Origin: Sedimentitalea arenosa
GTDB taxonomy: Bacteria > Pseudomonadota > Alphaproteobacteria > Rhodobacterales > Rhodobacteraceae
Assembly (NCBI RefSeq): GCF_016428585.1
Contig: NZ_JAELVR010000007.1
Span: 1 to 64,000, forward strand
DNA: 64,000 nucleotides
Reading direction: 5' to 3'
In this document: in pieces, positions 1 through 8,680 of the stretch
How the letters are laid out: each line of letters opens with the position of its first letter
How positions within the stretch are numbered: position 1 is the first letter of the stretch
Position numbers and translations under genes: made by a program
Notes under the pieces: generated by a model
Database searches by the model: none
What the model was told of the DNA's origin: nothing
What the model saw: the letters and a program-made list of their open reading frames with translations, nothing else

Positions 1-54
1 GTAGGGCTCCAGACGCGCCATCTGCGCATCCGTCAGCCAGAAAGGGTCAGACAT
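1..54 (-). CDS. IS5-family transposase, N-terminal 18 codons only
   Basis: Reading the complement from 54 gives MSDPFWLTDAQMARLEPY, which is the characteristic start of DDE transposases of the IS5 family (IS427-like group), where a helix-turn-helix-like N-terminal region precedes the catalytic domain. The catalytic part lies off the left edge, so it cannot be judged whether the enzyme is intact. The element sits beside two decayed genes, consistent with a locally unstable accessory segment. Confidence 0.75.
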   Translation of the reverse strand, partial: MSDPFWLTDAQMARLEPY

Positions 55-125
55 ATCACCGCTCCGTTTTCGTAGCCGCGAACCACGCAAACCGACCAAA
101 ATCAATGGGTCCTGAGCCTAGGAGA
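1..125 (-). mobile_element. Right end of an IS5-family insertion sequence (partial)
   Basis: The window opens inside an insertion sequence whose transposase reads leftwards and starts at 54. The segment 107-125 just outside the transposase, beginning gggtcctgagcctagg, resembles the terminal inverted repeat I would expect for this IS group, so the element probably ends near 107-125. The other end lies outside the window, so the repeat pair and the target duplication cannot be checked. Family assignment rests on the transposase N-terminus; the exact boundary is an inference. Confidence 0.6.
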
Positions 126-309
126 CGGCAAACGCTTCCCGTCTTGCTTCAAACGTCGAAACGCCCGGACGACTTTTGATGCCGGAAGGGCCGCAACTGG
201 GGCTGAGGCGGGCTAGACCCCAAGCATTCCAATCTTTAGATTGCTTCTTGTGCAGTTTGTCCGAAAAGCGCGTTGGCAGCAAGATAGCGCGGCTCTGAAA
301 AGGTATGTC

Positions 310-1368
310 ATGACAGTTTGCGTCGTTCATATTGGAGATATCAAGTCCGGCACGACGTCTATTCAGGCGGCATTGCGTGCGGGGAACATTCCAGACGTTG
401 GAAAGAAGGTCGTCTATCCCTGTCAGGACTTGAACCACAACAATCTTGCGCGCATCATTGTGAATCGCAAACGCCTACAGGCGTCTCAGGTCAATCATAT
501 TCGCCAACAACTGATACAGAACAGAGATGCCGACCTATGCATTCTTTCCGGATAGCGGCTGTCGACAGTTACTCCAACTTTGGTGAAGCAGGAATTGGAG
601 AAATGCTTTGGAGATCTCGTTTCTGAATTTCGAGTAATACACTATATTCGACCACACTTTGGCCGGACGGTTTCGGCCTATTCAGAGCAGGTAAAAATTG
701 GCGCAACGGAGCGCAGTCTGCCAGATTTTGTGAAATGGGTCTGCGAAACCAATCGTTTTGCACATATGCCGCGCCTATCTGCTTGGCGGAGTGTGTTCGG
801 GGCCGGCTACCAAGTAAGACCTATGCTACGAAACATGTTGTATAGGAACGATGTTGTCGCTGATTTTTTTGAGAGTGTATTGGGGCACGTACCGATCGGT
901 TGGCCGATACCCCCACAAGTAAACGTCTCTCTCACCGCATCTGGGATTACCCATGTGATGCGGCTTCAATCTCAACTAAGGGGCAAACACCCCAGCCTCC
1001 GGCACGCAATTGGATATGAATTTGAAGAGCGATACTCTAAACTTGTAGGAACAATAAAAGACCCAATAAAATTGAACTCTAGTATTGCCAAAATTTTCTA
1101 TTTGCATTATTTGAAAGATGCCCAAGAATGCGATAAATTTCTTGAAACCCCATTTCTTGTAAATTCTCTTGAAATGGATGCGATATCTTATCAAAGGGTT
1201 GGACTTGATCCGTCCCTCCCCGTTGACAGAAAAGAAGTTGATTCTTTGATTTCGCACTTGATCGAACTGTCCAATACCGAAAACGAGAAACAAATGGCCA
1301 AACAGATTCGACAGATGCGATTTGCACGATATCTGGCACTTTCGTCAACACCTTCACATTGCGGTTGA
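310..1368 (+). pseudogene. Sulfotransferase-like gene interrupted by one in-frame TAG
   Basis: A single reading frame runs from ATG 310 to TGA 1366-1368, broken only by TAG at 553-555. The N-terminal part begins MTVCVVHIGDIKSGTTSIQ, matching the phosphosulfate-binding loop of sulfotransferase-family proteins (HxGxxKxGTTSIQ-like). After the stop the frame continues with a segment containing IHYIRP and SAYSEQ, like the second PAPS-binding region of this family. The total would be about 352 residues, a normal length. Proteins of this type often have LSxE where the TAG falls (ILSG-stop), so a G-to-T change in a GAG codon is the simplest explanation. The gene is visibly AT-richer than everything downstream and lies between two IS remnants, which suggests horizontal acquisition followed by inactivation. 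A sequencing error or stop readthrough cannot be excluded. The sulfated substrate is unknown. Confidence 0.65.
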
Positions 1369-1558
1369 AAAAGGCTTTGTGGCTTTGGGTCAGGACTTAT
1401 AGTGAGAAAATTGCGGTGCGGCGGCGACGATGGCTGATAGGAATACCTTTACTCATCTGTCGTGATGGAGCGCCATGCGCCGCCGATCCTTCAGCCTGCC
1501 TGCGCTGTTGCAGGAGTTTGACTGTGAACGACTCTTTACGTGAATCCATGCGGTTAGA

Positions 1559-2016
1559 TGGCCGAAACGAGCAAGCTGCCACCCGCCCGCTACCGCACAA
1601 CGAATTAATCCAGATTCGCTGCGAAACCGCGGTTCACTGGCGATCTGGTTGGACAAGGAGATCACCTGGTTCGCACCACCTGTCGGCCACCGCGCTCGCC
1701 CTGCAGTGTTCCTGATGCGGCGATCCAGTTTTGTCTATCGATCAAGGTCCTGTTCAAGGGCCACTCAGGCAGACTGCTGGAATGGTCTCCAGCCTGCTGC
1801 GTTTGGCCGGCTCGGACTGGCCGAGCCTTCTGAAAGCGATGGACCGGATATCACGCTCGCAGCCGGATCGAAGCGAAAATGCACCACCTCAAATCCGTCG
1901 GAGAGCGCATCGCCGCCGGAGACTCCGACCAAAAAATCGCCGAAGTTCATATTTGCAACCCGCTGATGAACCGCTTCAACGCCTCCGGCACCGCCGAGAT
2001 CGTCTGCGTTGCTTGA
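1559..2016 (+). pseudogene. Degenerate IS5-family transposase remnant (different group from the one at the left edge)
   Basis: Pieces of one transposase are spread over several frames. From ATG 1559 one reads MAETSKLPPARYRTTN and then a stop. In another frame follow SLAIWLDKEITWFAPPVGHR and, after a shift, AIQFCLSIKVLFK. After a further shift comes LRQTAGMVSSLLRLAG, up to about 1830. The middle, including the catalytic region, is missing. The usual C-terminus reappears from about 1861 (RIEAKMHHLKSVGERIAAGD ... MNRFNASGTAEIV) and stops at 2014-2016. At least two frameshifts, one stop and one internal deletion show that this is a fossil. Weak IS5-type end sequences may remain near 1371 (ggctttgtgg) and 2052-2072 (gtgctgcaacac), but I cannot prove them. 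Confidence 0.75.
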
Positions 2017-2056
2017 AGTCATGGGGGTAAGGGGCCGGCACGTCTCAAGCGGTCGT

Positions 2057-2281
2057 GCTGCAACACTGCCGTTTGCCTTCTTCGTCGCGGTCTTCATCTT
2101 CGACGAGGCGTTCGGACAGGCGCTGATGATCGATTTCCAGATGATATGGTGCGCACTGGTGATCTTTACCGTCACCTCGGTCAGACAGGCACGCAGCACG
2201 CGCCGGATGGCGGCACAGGACCCGGACTCGGCGCGGCTCAACCCGGAGATTTCACCAGCAGCGCGACCAGACGCCGGGTGA
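2057..2281 (+). pseudogene. C-terminal fragment of a RarD-like EamA transporter
   Basis: The frame reads LPFAFFVAVFIFDEAFGQAL and then FQMIWCALVIFT before a short hydrophilic tail ending at TGA 2279-2281. This matches the last one to two membrane helices of RarD/EamA drug-metabolite transporters (FxFGExFxxAxxIxFxxIWxALxxY-type ending). The rest of the transporter is absent: the DNA immediately upstream is the decayed transposase. IS-mediated deletion or insertion has therefore removed about 90% of the gene. There is no plausible start for a functional protein. Confidence 0.6.
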
Positions 2282-2468
2282 TCGGGGCAACGACAAGGAC
2301 CACCGGAAAGGCGATGGCCCAGCTGAGGGCCCAGGAGGACATCCATTCGCCCAGCACGCCCTCGGTCAGGCCGACTGCGCGCAGGGTCGAAATGCCCGAG
2401 ACCATGCAGGACATCAGGCCGGACAGGATGAAACCGAACAGGACGGGGGCGAAACGGGCAGGCACCAT
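2238..2468 (-). CDS. DUF2798 small membrane protein
   Basis: Small protein of 76 residues, almost entirely two transmembrane segments (about residues 6-28 and 44-66), ending in a short basic tail. The pattern GFILSGLMSCMVSGIST ... WMSSWALSWAIAFPVV is typical of DUF2798, a two-helix family of unknown function. I prefer the ATG at 2468 over the one at 2498, because a GGAG ribosome site lies six bases before it and the product then has the family's usual length. The 3' end overlaps the end of the RarD fragment, with the two genes facing each other. No function is proposed. Confidence 0.7.
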   Translation of the reverse strand: MVPARFAPVLFGFILSGLMSCMVSGISTLRAVGLTEGVLGEWMSSWALSWAIAFPVVLVVAPITRRLVALLVKSPG

Positions 2469-2533
2469 GGCGATCTCCGGACGTGTTGCGCGCCTCATAT
2501 GCAGAATACCGAACGGAACTTCCAGTGCGCGTG

Positions 2534-3286
2534 TCAGCGCATCCAGTCAAGGCTATCTTCGGTGCGCGGCGTGCTGGGGTGGTACTCTGCACTGACCCAG
2601 CCGTCATAGCCGCTGGCGTCGATCGCAGAGAACAATGCGGGGAAATCGGTCGGCCCTCGGCCCGGTTCGCTGCGGTCCGGTGCCGCACCGATCTGCACAT
2701 GCATGGCGCGGTGGCCAAGACGGTCCCAGACGGCCTGCGCGTCGCCGTGGATCACCTGCGCGTGGTAGCTGTCGTATTGCAGGCCGACATTGGGCCGGTC
2801 GACCACGTCCAGGATGTCCGCAGCAAGATCGAAGTCGTCGAGGAAATAGCCTGGCTGGTCGCTTGGATTGAGCGGTTCGATCGTGAAAAGCTGCTGCGGC
2901 GCTTCGTCGGCGGCCCATTGCAGGTTGGCGATGAATGTGTCGCGCGCTGCCGCGTCCTTGGTGTAGCCCGACATTACGTGGATGAAGCGTGGTTTGAGGA
3001 TTTCGGCATAGCGCATCACGCGGCGGATGTCGTGCTGGAAGCGCCCCTCGCCACCGGGAACCGCGCCATAGCCGGGAGAGCCGCCGGTGTAGTTGGGCGG
3101 CGGGGCATTCATCAGGACGAGATCGAGCCCGTTCCTGAGCAACGCGCGCCGGGTCTCCTTGGCGGGAAGGTCGTAGGGAAAGAGGATCTCGACCGCGGCA
3201 AACCCTGCCTCGGCGGCGGCATCGAATCGATCAAGATAAGGCAACTCGGCAAAGAGCAGCGTGAGATTTGCGGCAAATCTGGGCAT
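2534..3286 (-). CDS. hyi: Hydroxypyruvate isomerase family protein (TIM barrel)
   Basis: A 250-residue protein of the xylose-isomerase-like TIM-barrel superfamily, closest in layout to hydroxypyruvate isomerase (hydroxypyruvate to tartronate semialdehyde, glyoxylate metabolism). Visible metal and catalytic residues in order: E137 in FTIEPLN, D172 and H175 in YDSYHAQ, Q198 in HVQIG, and E234 in SAEY. The ending without extra domains fits Hyi length (about 250-260). Start chosen at ATG 3286; the frame extends to a TTG at 3304 that adds six unconvincing residues. No glyoxylate carboligase or tartronate semialdehyde reductase gene is adjacent, so the substrate is inferred; related OtnI-type 2-oxo-tetronate isomerases are the main alternative. 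Confidence 0.75.
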   Translation of the reverse strand: MPRFAANLTLLFAELPYLDRFDAAAEAGFAAVEILFPYDLPAKETRRALLRNGLDLVLMNAPPPNYTGGSPGYGAVPGGEGRFQHDIRRVMRYAEILKPRFIHVMSGYTKDAAARDTFIANLQWAADEAPQQLFTIEPLNPSDQPGYFLDDFDLAADILDVVDRPNVGLQYDSYHAQVIHGDAQAVWDRLGHRAMHVQIGAAPDRSEPGRGPTDFPALFSAIDASGYDGWVSAEYHPSTPRTEDSLDWMR

Positions 3287-3372
3287 TTTGGGGCACTCGT
3301 TCAAACCGCAAAAGGTTTAGCGCGTGACCCGTGCCGCTGCCAAGCCGCTGATGCGAAAACGCAGCGGAAGGC

Positions 3373-3954
3373 TCAGCTGATTCCGAGATCGGCCGAAGGG
3401 ATGATCCGGAAGAATTCGCCCGAAGACCAGACTCCGAACCAACCGTCCTCGTGCGCTCCAAGCTCGACCAGCCGATAGAAGCTCTTGCGATCGATCAAGG
3501 CTTCGAGATTGTCACGGATCAGCACATAGGGCGCGGGCTCGCCGGTTTCCGCGTCCCTTTCGACGCGGATCGGGTGATCCGGACCGGCGACAGCGATATC
3601 GCCAACGTGGTTGTGAAAGGTCAGGATCTGGTCGCGTCCGCTGCCCTCGGCATCGAAATCGACCGCTACAAACGGGGCATCATCAACGGTGATTCCGACC
3701 TTTTCCACCGGAGTGACCAGAAAATAGGCATCGCCCTCTTTCCTGAGGATCGAGGAAAACAGCCGCACCAGCTCGAAACGGGTGATCGGCGTTCCGAGGT
3801 AGAACCAAGTGCCATCACGGGCGATGCGCATGTCGAGATCACCGCTGAAGGGCGGATTCCACTCGTGCACGGGGGGCAACCCCTTGCCCTTGGCGGCCTT
3901 GACCGAGGCGGCAATGCCCTCGGCAGACGGAGTAACGGCTTTTTGTGCACTCAT
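3373..3954 (-). CDS. DUF1285 domain protein
   Basis: A 193-residue soluble protein that matches the DUF1285 family over its whole length: PPVHEWNPPFSGDLDMRIARDG near the N-terminus, the central WFYLGTPITR and LVRLFSSIL motif, and a C-terminal YRLVELG ... WFGVWSSGEFFRI. The family is widespread in proteobacteria and of unknown function. The ATG at 3954 is preferred (AGGAA about ten bases upstream); another ATG at 3966 would add four residues but sits almost on the ribosome site. The gene is divergent from the MoxR operon with under 70 bp between them, an arrangement I recall as common in Rhodobacteraceae, so shared control is plausible. Confidence 0.8.
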   Translation of the reverse strand: MSAQKAVTPSAEGIAASVKAAKGKGLPPVHEWNPPFSGDLDMRIARDGTWFYLGTPITRFELVRLFSSILRKEGDAYFLVTPVEKVGITVDDAPFVAVDFDAEGSGRDQILTFHNHVGDIAVAGPDHPIRVERDAETGEPAPYVLIRDNLEALIDRKSFYRLVELGAHEDGWFGVWSSGEFFRIIPSADLGIS

Positions 3955-4023
3955 AGCTTTTGCCATTTCCTGTTGGCGCGATACACTTACATTTCAGAGT
4001 ATATGTCCCGCGAAAGGAATGTC

Positions 4024-5027
<1,004 letters not shown>

Positions 5028-5031
<4 letters not shown>

Positions 5032-5903
5032 TACATCCCGCCTCCCTGCGCGAACGGTCGGAGACCGAAGCGAGCCGCCTGCCGCCCTTGCTGGCGCGGG
5101 CAGAGCACCTCGCCGGCACCGTGCTGCTGGGCGAGCATGGCCGCCGGCGCGCCGGACTGGGCGACGATTTCTGGCAATACCGGCCCGCGCAGCTGGGCGA
5201 CAGCAAGCGGATGATCGATCATCGCCGATCGGCGCGGGGCGATCAGCAATTCGTGCGAGAGCGGGAGTGGCAGATCGCGCAATCGGTGATGCTCTGGGTC
5301 GATCAGGGCGCTTCGATGCGGTTCCAGTCCAATGATGACCTGCCGACCAAGGCGGACCGCGCCCGCGTGCTGGGCCTCGCGGTCGCCATCTTGCTGGTAC
5401 GCGGCGGCGAACGGGTCGGCCTGACCGGCACCAGCCTCCCGCCGCGGCGGGGCAACGCACAGATCATGCGGCTGGCCGAGGCCCTTACGCGCGATGCGCC
5501 GCAGGACTACGCCCCGCCCGAGCATCGGGCGATGATTCCCCACGCGCGAGCCGTGTTCATCTCGGATTTCCTCGGCGACATGGACGAAGTCGAACTGGCC
5601 CTGACCAAGGCGGCGGATCGAGGCGTGCGCGGCGTGGTATTGCAGGTGCTCGATCCCAGCGAGGAAAGTTTTCCGTTCCGCGGACGCACCATCTTTGAAA
5701 GCGTCGGCGGCACGCTGCGCCATGAAACCCTGAAGGCCGGCGACCTTCGCAGCCGCTATCTGGACCGTCTGGCCGAACGCAAGGAGAGGCTGGCGCACCT
5801 GTGCCGGACGACCGGGTGGATGCTGGGGCTGCATCACACCGGCGACAGCGCGCAATCGGCGCTTCTATGGCTGTACCGGGCGCTGGATCGGGGCACGACG
5901 TGA
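5028..5903 (+). CDS. DUF58 domain protein (VWA-like fold)
   Basis: A 291-residue DUF58 protein. The family signature is at about 45-75: FWQYRPAQLGD followed by RMIDHRRSAR. It is followed by a VWA-like start MLWVDQGASM, in which the usual D-x-S-x-S metal site is reduced to DQGAS. There is no membrane segment, so a soluble cytoplasmic partner of MoxR is expected. It starts with GTG inside the MoxR stop (GTGA overlap) and its own stop overlaps the next GTG start. Together these imply translational coupling and fixed stoichiometry. Confidence 0.88.
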
Positions 5904-8680
5904 CCGTTCTGGGCGGCATCGGGTTCGCATCTCCCTGGCTGCTGCTGGGGCTATTGGCGCTACCGATCCTGTGGTTGATTCTGCGCGCCATCCCTCCTGC
6001 GCCGATCCGCCGGATGTTCCCCGGTGTCGCGCTGCTGCTGGGGCTGAAAGATGACGAGAGCGTCTCGGACCGCACCCCGTGGTGGTTGCTGCTGCTCAGA
6101 ATGCTGGCGGTGGCAGCGGTGATCATCGGGCTGGCCGGCCCGATCCTGAACCCACAGCAGGAACGTGCCGGAAGCGGGCCGCTGCTGATGTTGCTGGATG
6201 CAAGCTGGGCCGGAGCGACGCGCTGGGGCGACAAGATCGACCTGTTGGACTCGCATCTGACCGAAGCCGGTCGCGCAGGGCGTCCCGTTGCGATCCTGCG
6301 ACTGTCCGATCCCGAGCCACCTGTGTTTCAGGCCGCCGATGTCTGGCGCAGCCGCCTCGCCGGCCTTCAGCCCGAACCATGGCAACCGGCGCAGGCGCAG
6401 GTCGACCGCGCGATCGAGGCGCTCGCCGCCGTGGAGGGCGGGTTCGACACTTATTGGCTGAGCGACGGGCTGGATCACGACGGCCGTTCCGACCTGATCG
6501 CGGCACTGGATGCGCGCGGCGCGCTGCGCGTCTTCCAGACCGGCACCGAGGTTCTGGGCCTGCTCCCCGCAAGCTATGAAGACGACGCGGTGAACCTGAC
6601 CGCGACCCGGTCCGCCGATGGGTCCGAGCGCGAGGTCACGATGCTGGCGCAAGGCCGCGATCCGGCGGGCACCGCGCGGGTGCTGGCCTCTGCCACGGCG
6701 ACATTTGCCGCCGGCGAGACCACGGCCGAGGCGGCCCTGTCGCTGCCCTCGGAACTGCGTGCAAGAATCACCCGCTTCGAAATCCAGGGACAGCGGTCGG
6801 CAGGCACGGTCACGCTGACCGACGACAGCCTGCGCCGCCGCGAAGTCGCACTGATCGCCGGGCGGGAAGATCGCGAGGGGCTGGAGCTGCTGTCGCCGCT
6901 GCATTACCTGAACCAGGCGCTGGTGCCGACCGCCGACCTGCTGGACGGGGCGCTGCTCGACCTCTTGCCCGCCAATCCCGACGTGATCGTATTGGCGGAC
7001 GTGGCGACTCTGTCGGATGCAGAAGAAGAGGCCCTGACCGAGTGGATCGAGGACGGCGGCATGCTGCTGCGGTTCGCCGGGCCGCGACTGGCCGCAAGTG
7101 ACGTGAGTCGCACCGAGGAAGACCCGCTGATGCCCGTGCGTCTGCGCGCGGGCGGCCGCAGTGTCGGCGGCGCGATGAGCTGGGGCGAACCCAAGGCGCT
7201 GGCGCGATTCCGGGCCGAATCTCCCTTTTTCGGTCTGGCTGTGCCCGATGACGTGACCGTGAGCGCCCAGGTGATGGCCCAGCCCGATCCTACCTTGGCC
7301 GACCGGGTGATCGCCGAACTGAGCGACGGCACGCCGCTGGTCACACGCAAGCCACTGGGACAGGGTCAGGTCGTGCTGTTCCACGTCACCGCCAACGCCG
7401 AATGGTCGACCCTGCCGCTGTCGGGTCTCTTCGTCGAGATGCTCGAGCGGTTGGCGGTCTCCTCCGCCTCGCGAATGCCCGATGCTGATGATCTCGAGGG
7501 CACGACCTGGACCCCGGTGCAGGTGATGGACGGTTTCGGCAGCCTGTCGGATGCGGGCAACCTAGGCGGTGTTTCGGGCCCCGAGCTTGTGACCGATCCG
7601 ACCGGTCCGACCTTGCGTCCCGGTCTCTACGCCAGCGAGGATCGCCGGCTGGCGCGCAATGTGCTTCCGGCAGGTGCGGTTCTGAGCCCAGCCGCATGGC
7701 CCGCCGGCATACCGGTCGAGGGGCTGGCGATCGAGCGCGAACTGCCGCTGGGCGGCGTATTGCTGGGCCTCGCGCTGGCGCTGCTGGCAGTGGACGTGGT
7801 GGCATCCTTAGCGCTGTCGGGCCGGCTTGGCCCAGCGGGGCGCGCGACCGCGGCCGGGCTGGCCGCGCTGCTGCTGGTGCAGATGGCCGCCCCGGCACAG
7901 GCGCAGGACGACCAGCAGGCGGCGGATGATTTCGCTCTTGCCGCGACCTCGGAACTGGTTCTGGCGCATGTTCTGACCGGCGATGAACAGCTGGACGAGG
8001 TGGCACAGGCCGGGTTGCGCGGTTTGTCGGACACGCTGTTCTTCCGCACCTCGGTGGAGCCCGCAGCGCCAATCGGGATCGACCTTGAGCGCGACGAACT
8101 GGCGTTCTTCCCGATGCTCTACTGGCCGGTGACGCCCGACCAACCGACGCCCTCGTCAGAGGCCTATGCCAAGCTCAACGCCTATCTGCGCTCAGGCGGG
8201 ATGATCCTGTTCGACACGCGGGACGCCGACATCGCCCGCTTTGGCGGCGCCAGCCCGAACGGGCGCAAACTGCAACAGTTGGCGGCGCCGCTGGACATTC
8301 CGCCGCTGGAGCCGTTGCCGGCGGACCACGTGCTGACACGCACCTTCTACCTGTTGCAGGACTTTCCCGGCCGGCACGCCGCGCGCGAGGTCTGGGTCGA
8401 AGCCGCTCCACCGGACGCGCAGCAGATCGAGGGAATGCCGTTTCGCAACCTCAACGACGGGGTCACTCCCGTGGTGATCGGCGGCAATGACTGGGCCGCG
8501 GCCTGGGCGGTGGATGGAAACGGGCGCCCGATGCTGCCGGTGGGGAGCGGGTTTTCCGGCGAGCGGCAGCGCGAGCTGGCCTATCGCTTCGGCGTCAACC
8601 TCGTGATGCATGTGCTGACCGGGAACTACAAGTCGGACCAGGTGCATGTTCCTGCGCTGCTGGACAGGTTGGGCCAATGA
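5900..8680 (+). CDS. BatA-domain / DUF4159 membrane protein
   Basis: A 926-residue envelope protein. The N-terminus carries the two-helix BatA (aerotolerance-type) module: helix about 12-30, FPGVALLLGL, helix about 60-80. A VWA-like region follows (LLMLLDASWAG, about 96), then a long soluble part. A second helical hairpin lies at about 610-665 and ends in APAQAQ, and after it DUF4159 occupies the C-terminal 250 residues (FFPMLYWPV, LRSGGMILFDTRDAD). The inserted helices should place DUF4159 in the periplasm. I use GTG 5900, which overlaps the DUF58 stop; in-frame upstream sequence merely overlaps DUF58. The stop overlaps the next gene by ATGA. Function is unknown, but the operon type is conserved in alphaproteobacteria and implicated in envelope integrity. 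Confidence 0.85.
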   Translation: MTVLGGIGFASPWLLLGLLALPILWLILRAIPPAPIRRMFPGVALLLGLKDDESVSDRTPWWLLLLRMLAVAAVIIGLAGPILNPQQERAGSGPLLMLLDASWAGATRWGDKIDLLDSHLTEAGRAGRPVAILRLSDPEPPVFQAADVWRSRLAGLQPEPWQPAQAQVDRAIEALAAVEGGFDTYWLSDGLDHDGRSDLIAALDARGALRVFQTGTEVLGLLPASYEDDAVNLTATRSADGSEREVTMLAQGRDPAGTARVLASATATFAAGETTAEAALSLPSELRARITRFEIQGQRSAGTVTLTDDSLRRREVALIAGREDREGLELLSPLHYLNQALVPTADLLDGALLDLLPANPDVIVLADVATLSDAEEEALTEWIEDGGMLLRFAGPRLAASDVSRTEEDPLMPVRLRAGGRSVGGAMSWGEPKALARFRAESPFFGLAVPDDVTVSAQVMAQPDPTLADRVIAELSDGTPLVTRKPLGQGQVVLFHVTANAEWSTLPLSGLFVEMLERLAVSSASRMPDADDLEGTTWTPVQVMDGFGSLSDAGNLGGVSGPELVTDPTGPTLRPGLYASEDRRLARNVLPAGAVLSPAAWPAGIPVEGLAIERELPLGGVLLGLALALLAVDVVASLALSGRLGPAGRATAAGLAALLLVQMAAPAQAQDDQQAADDFALAATSELVLAHVLTGDEQLDEVAQAGLRGLSDTLFFRTSVEPAAPIGIDLERDELAFFPMLYWPVTPDQPTPSSEAYAKLNAYLRSGGMILFDTRDADIARFGGASPNGRKLQQLAAPLDIPPLEPLPADHVLTRTFYLLQDFPGRHAAREVWVEAAPPDAQQIEGMPFRNLNDGVTPVVIGGNDWAAAWAVDGNGRPMLPVGSGFSGERQRELAYRFGVNLVMHVLTGNYKSDQVHVPALLDRLGQ

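Noticed and set aside
1369-1558. Possible small gene between the sulfotransferase remnant and the transposase fossil
   Set aside because: No frame has a ribosome site plus sensible composition; the stretch may belong to the left part of the decayed IS.
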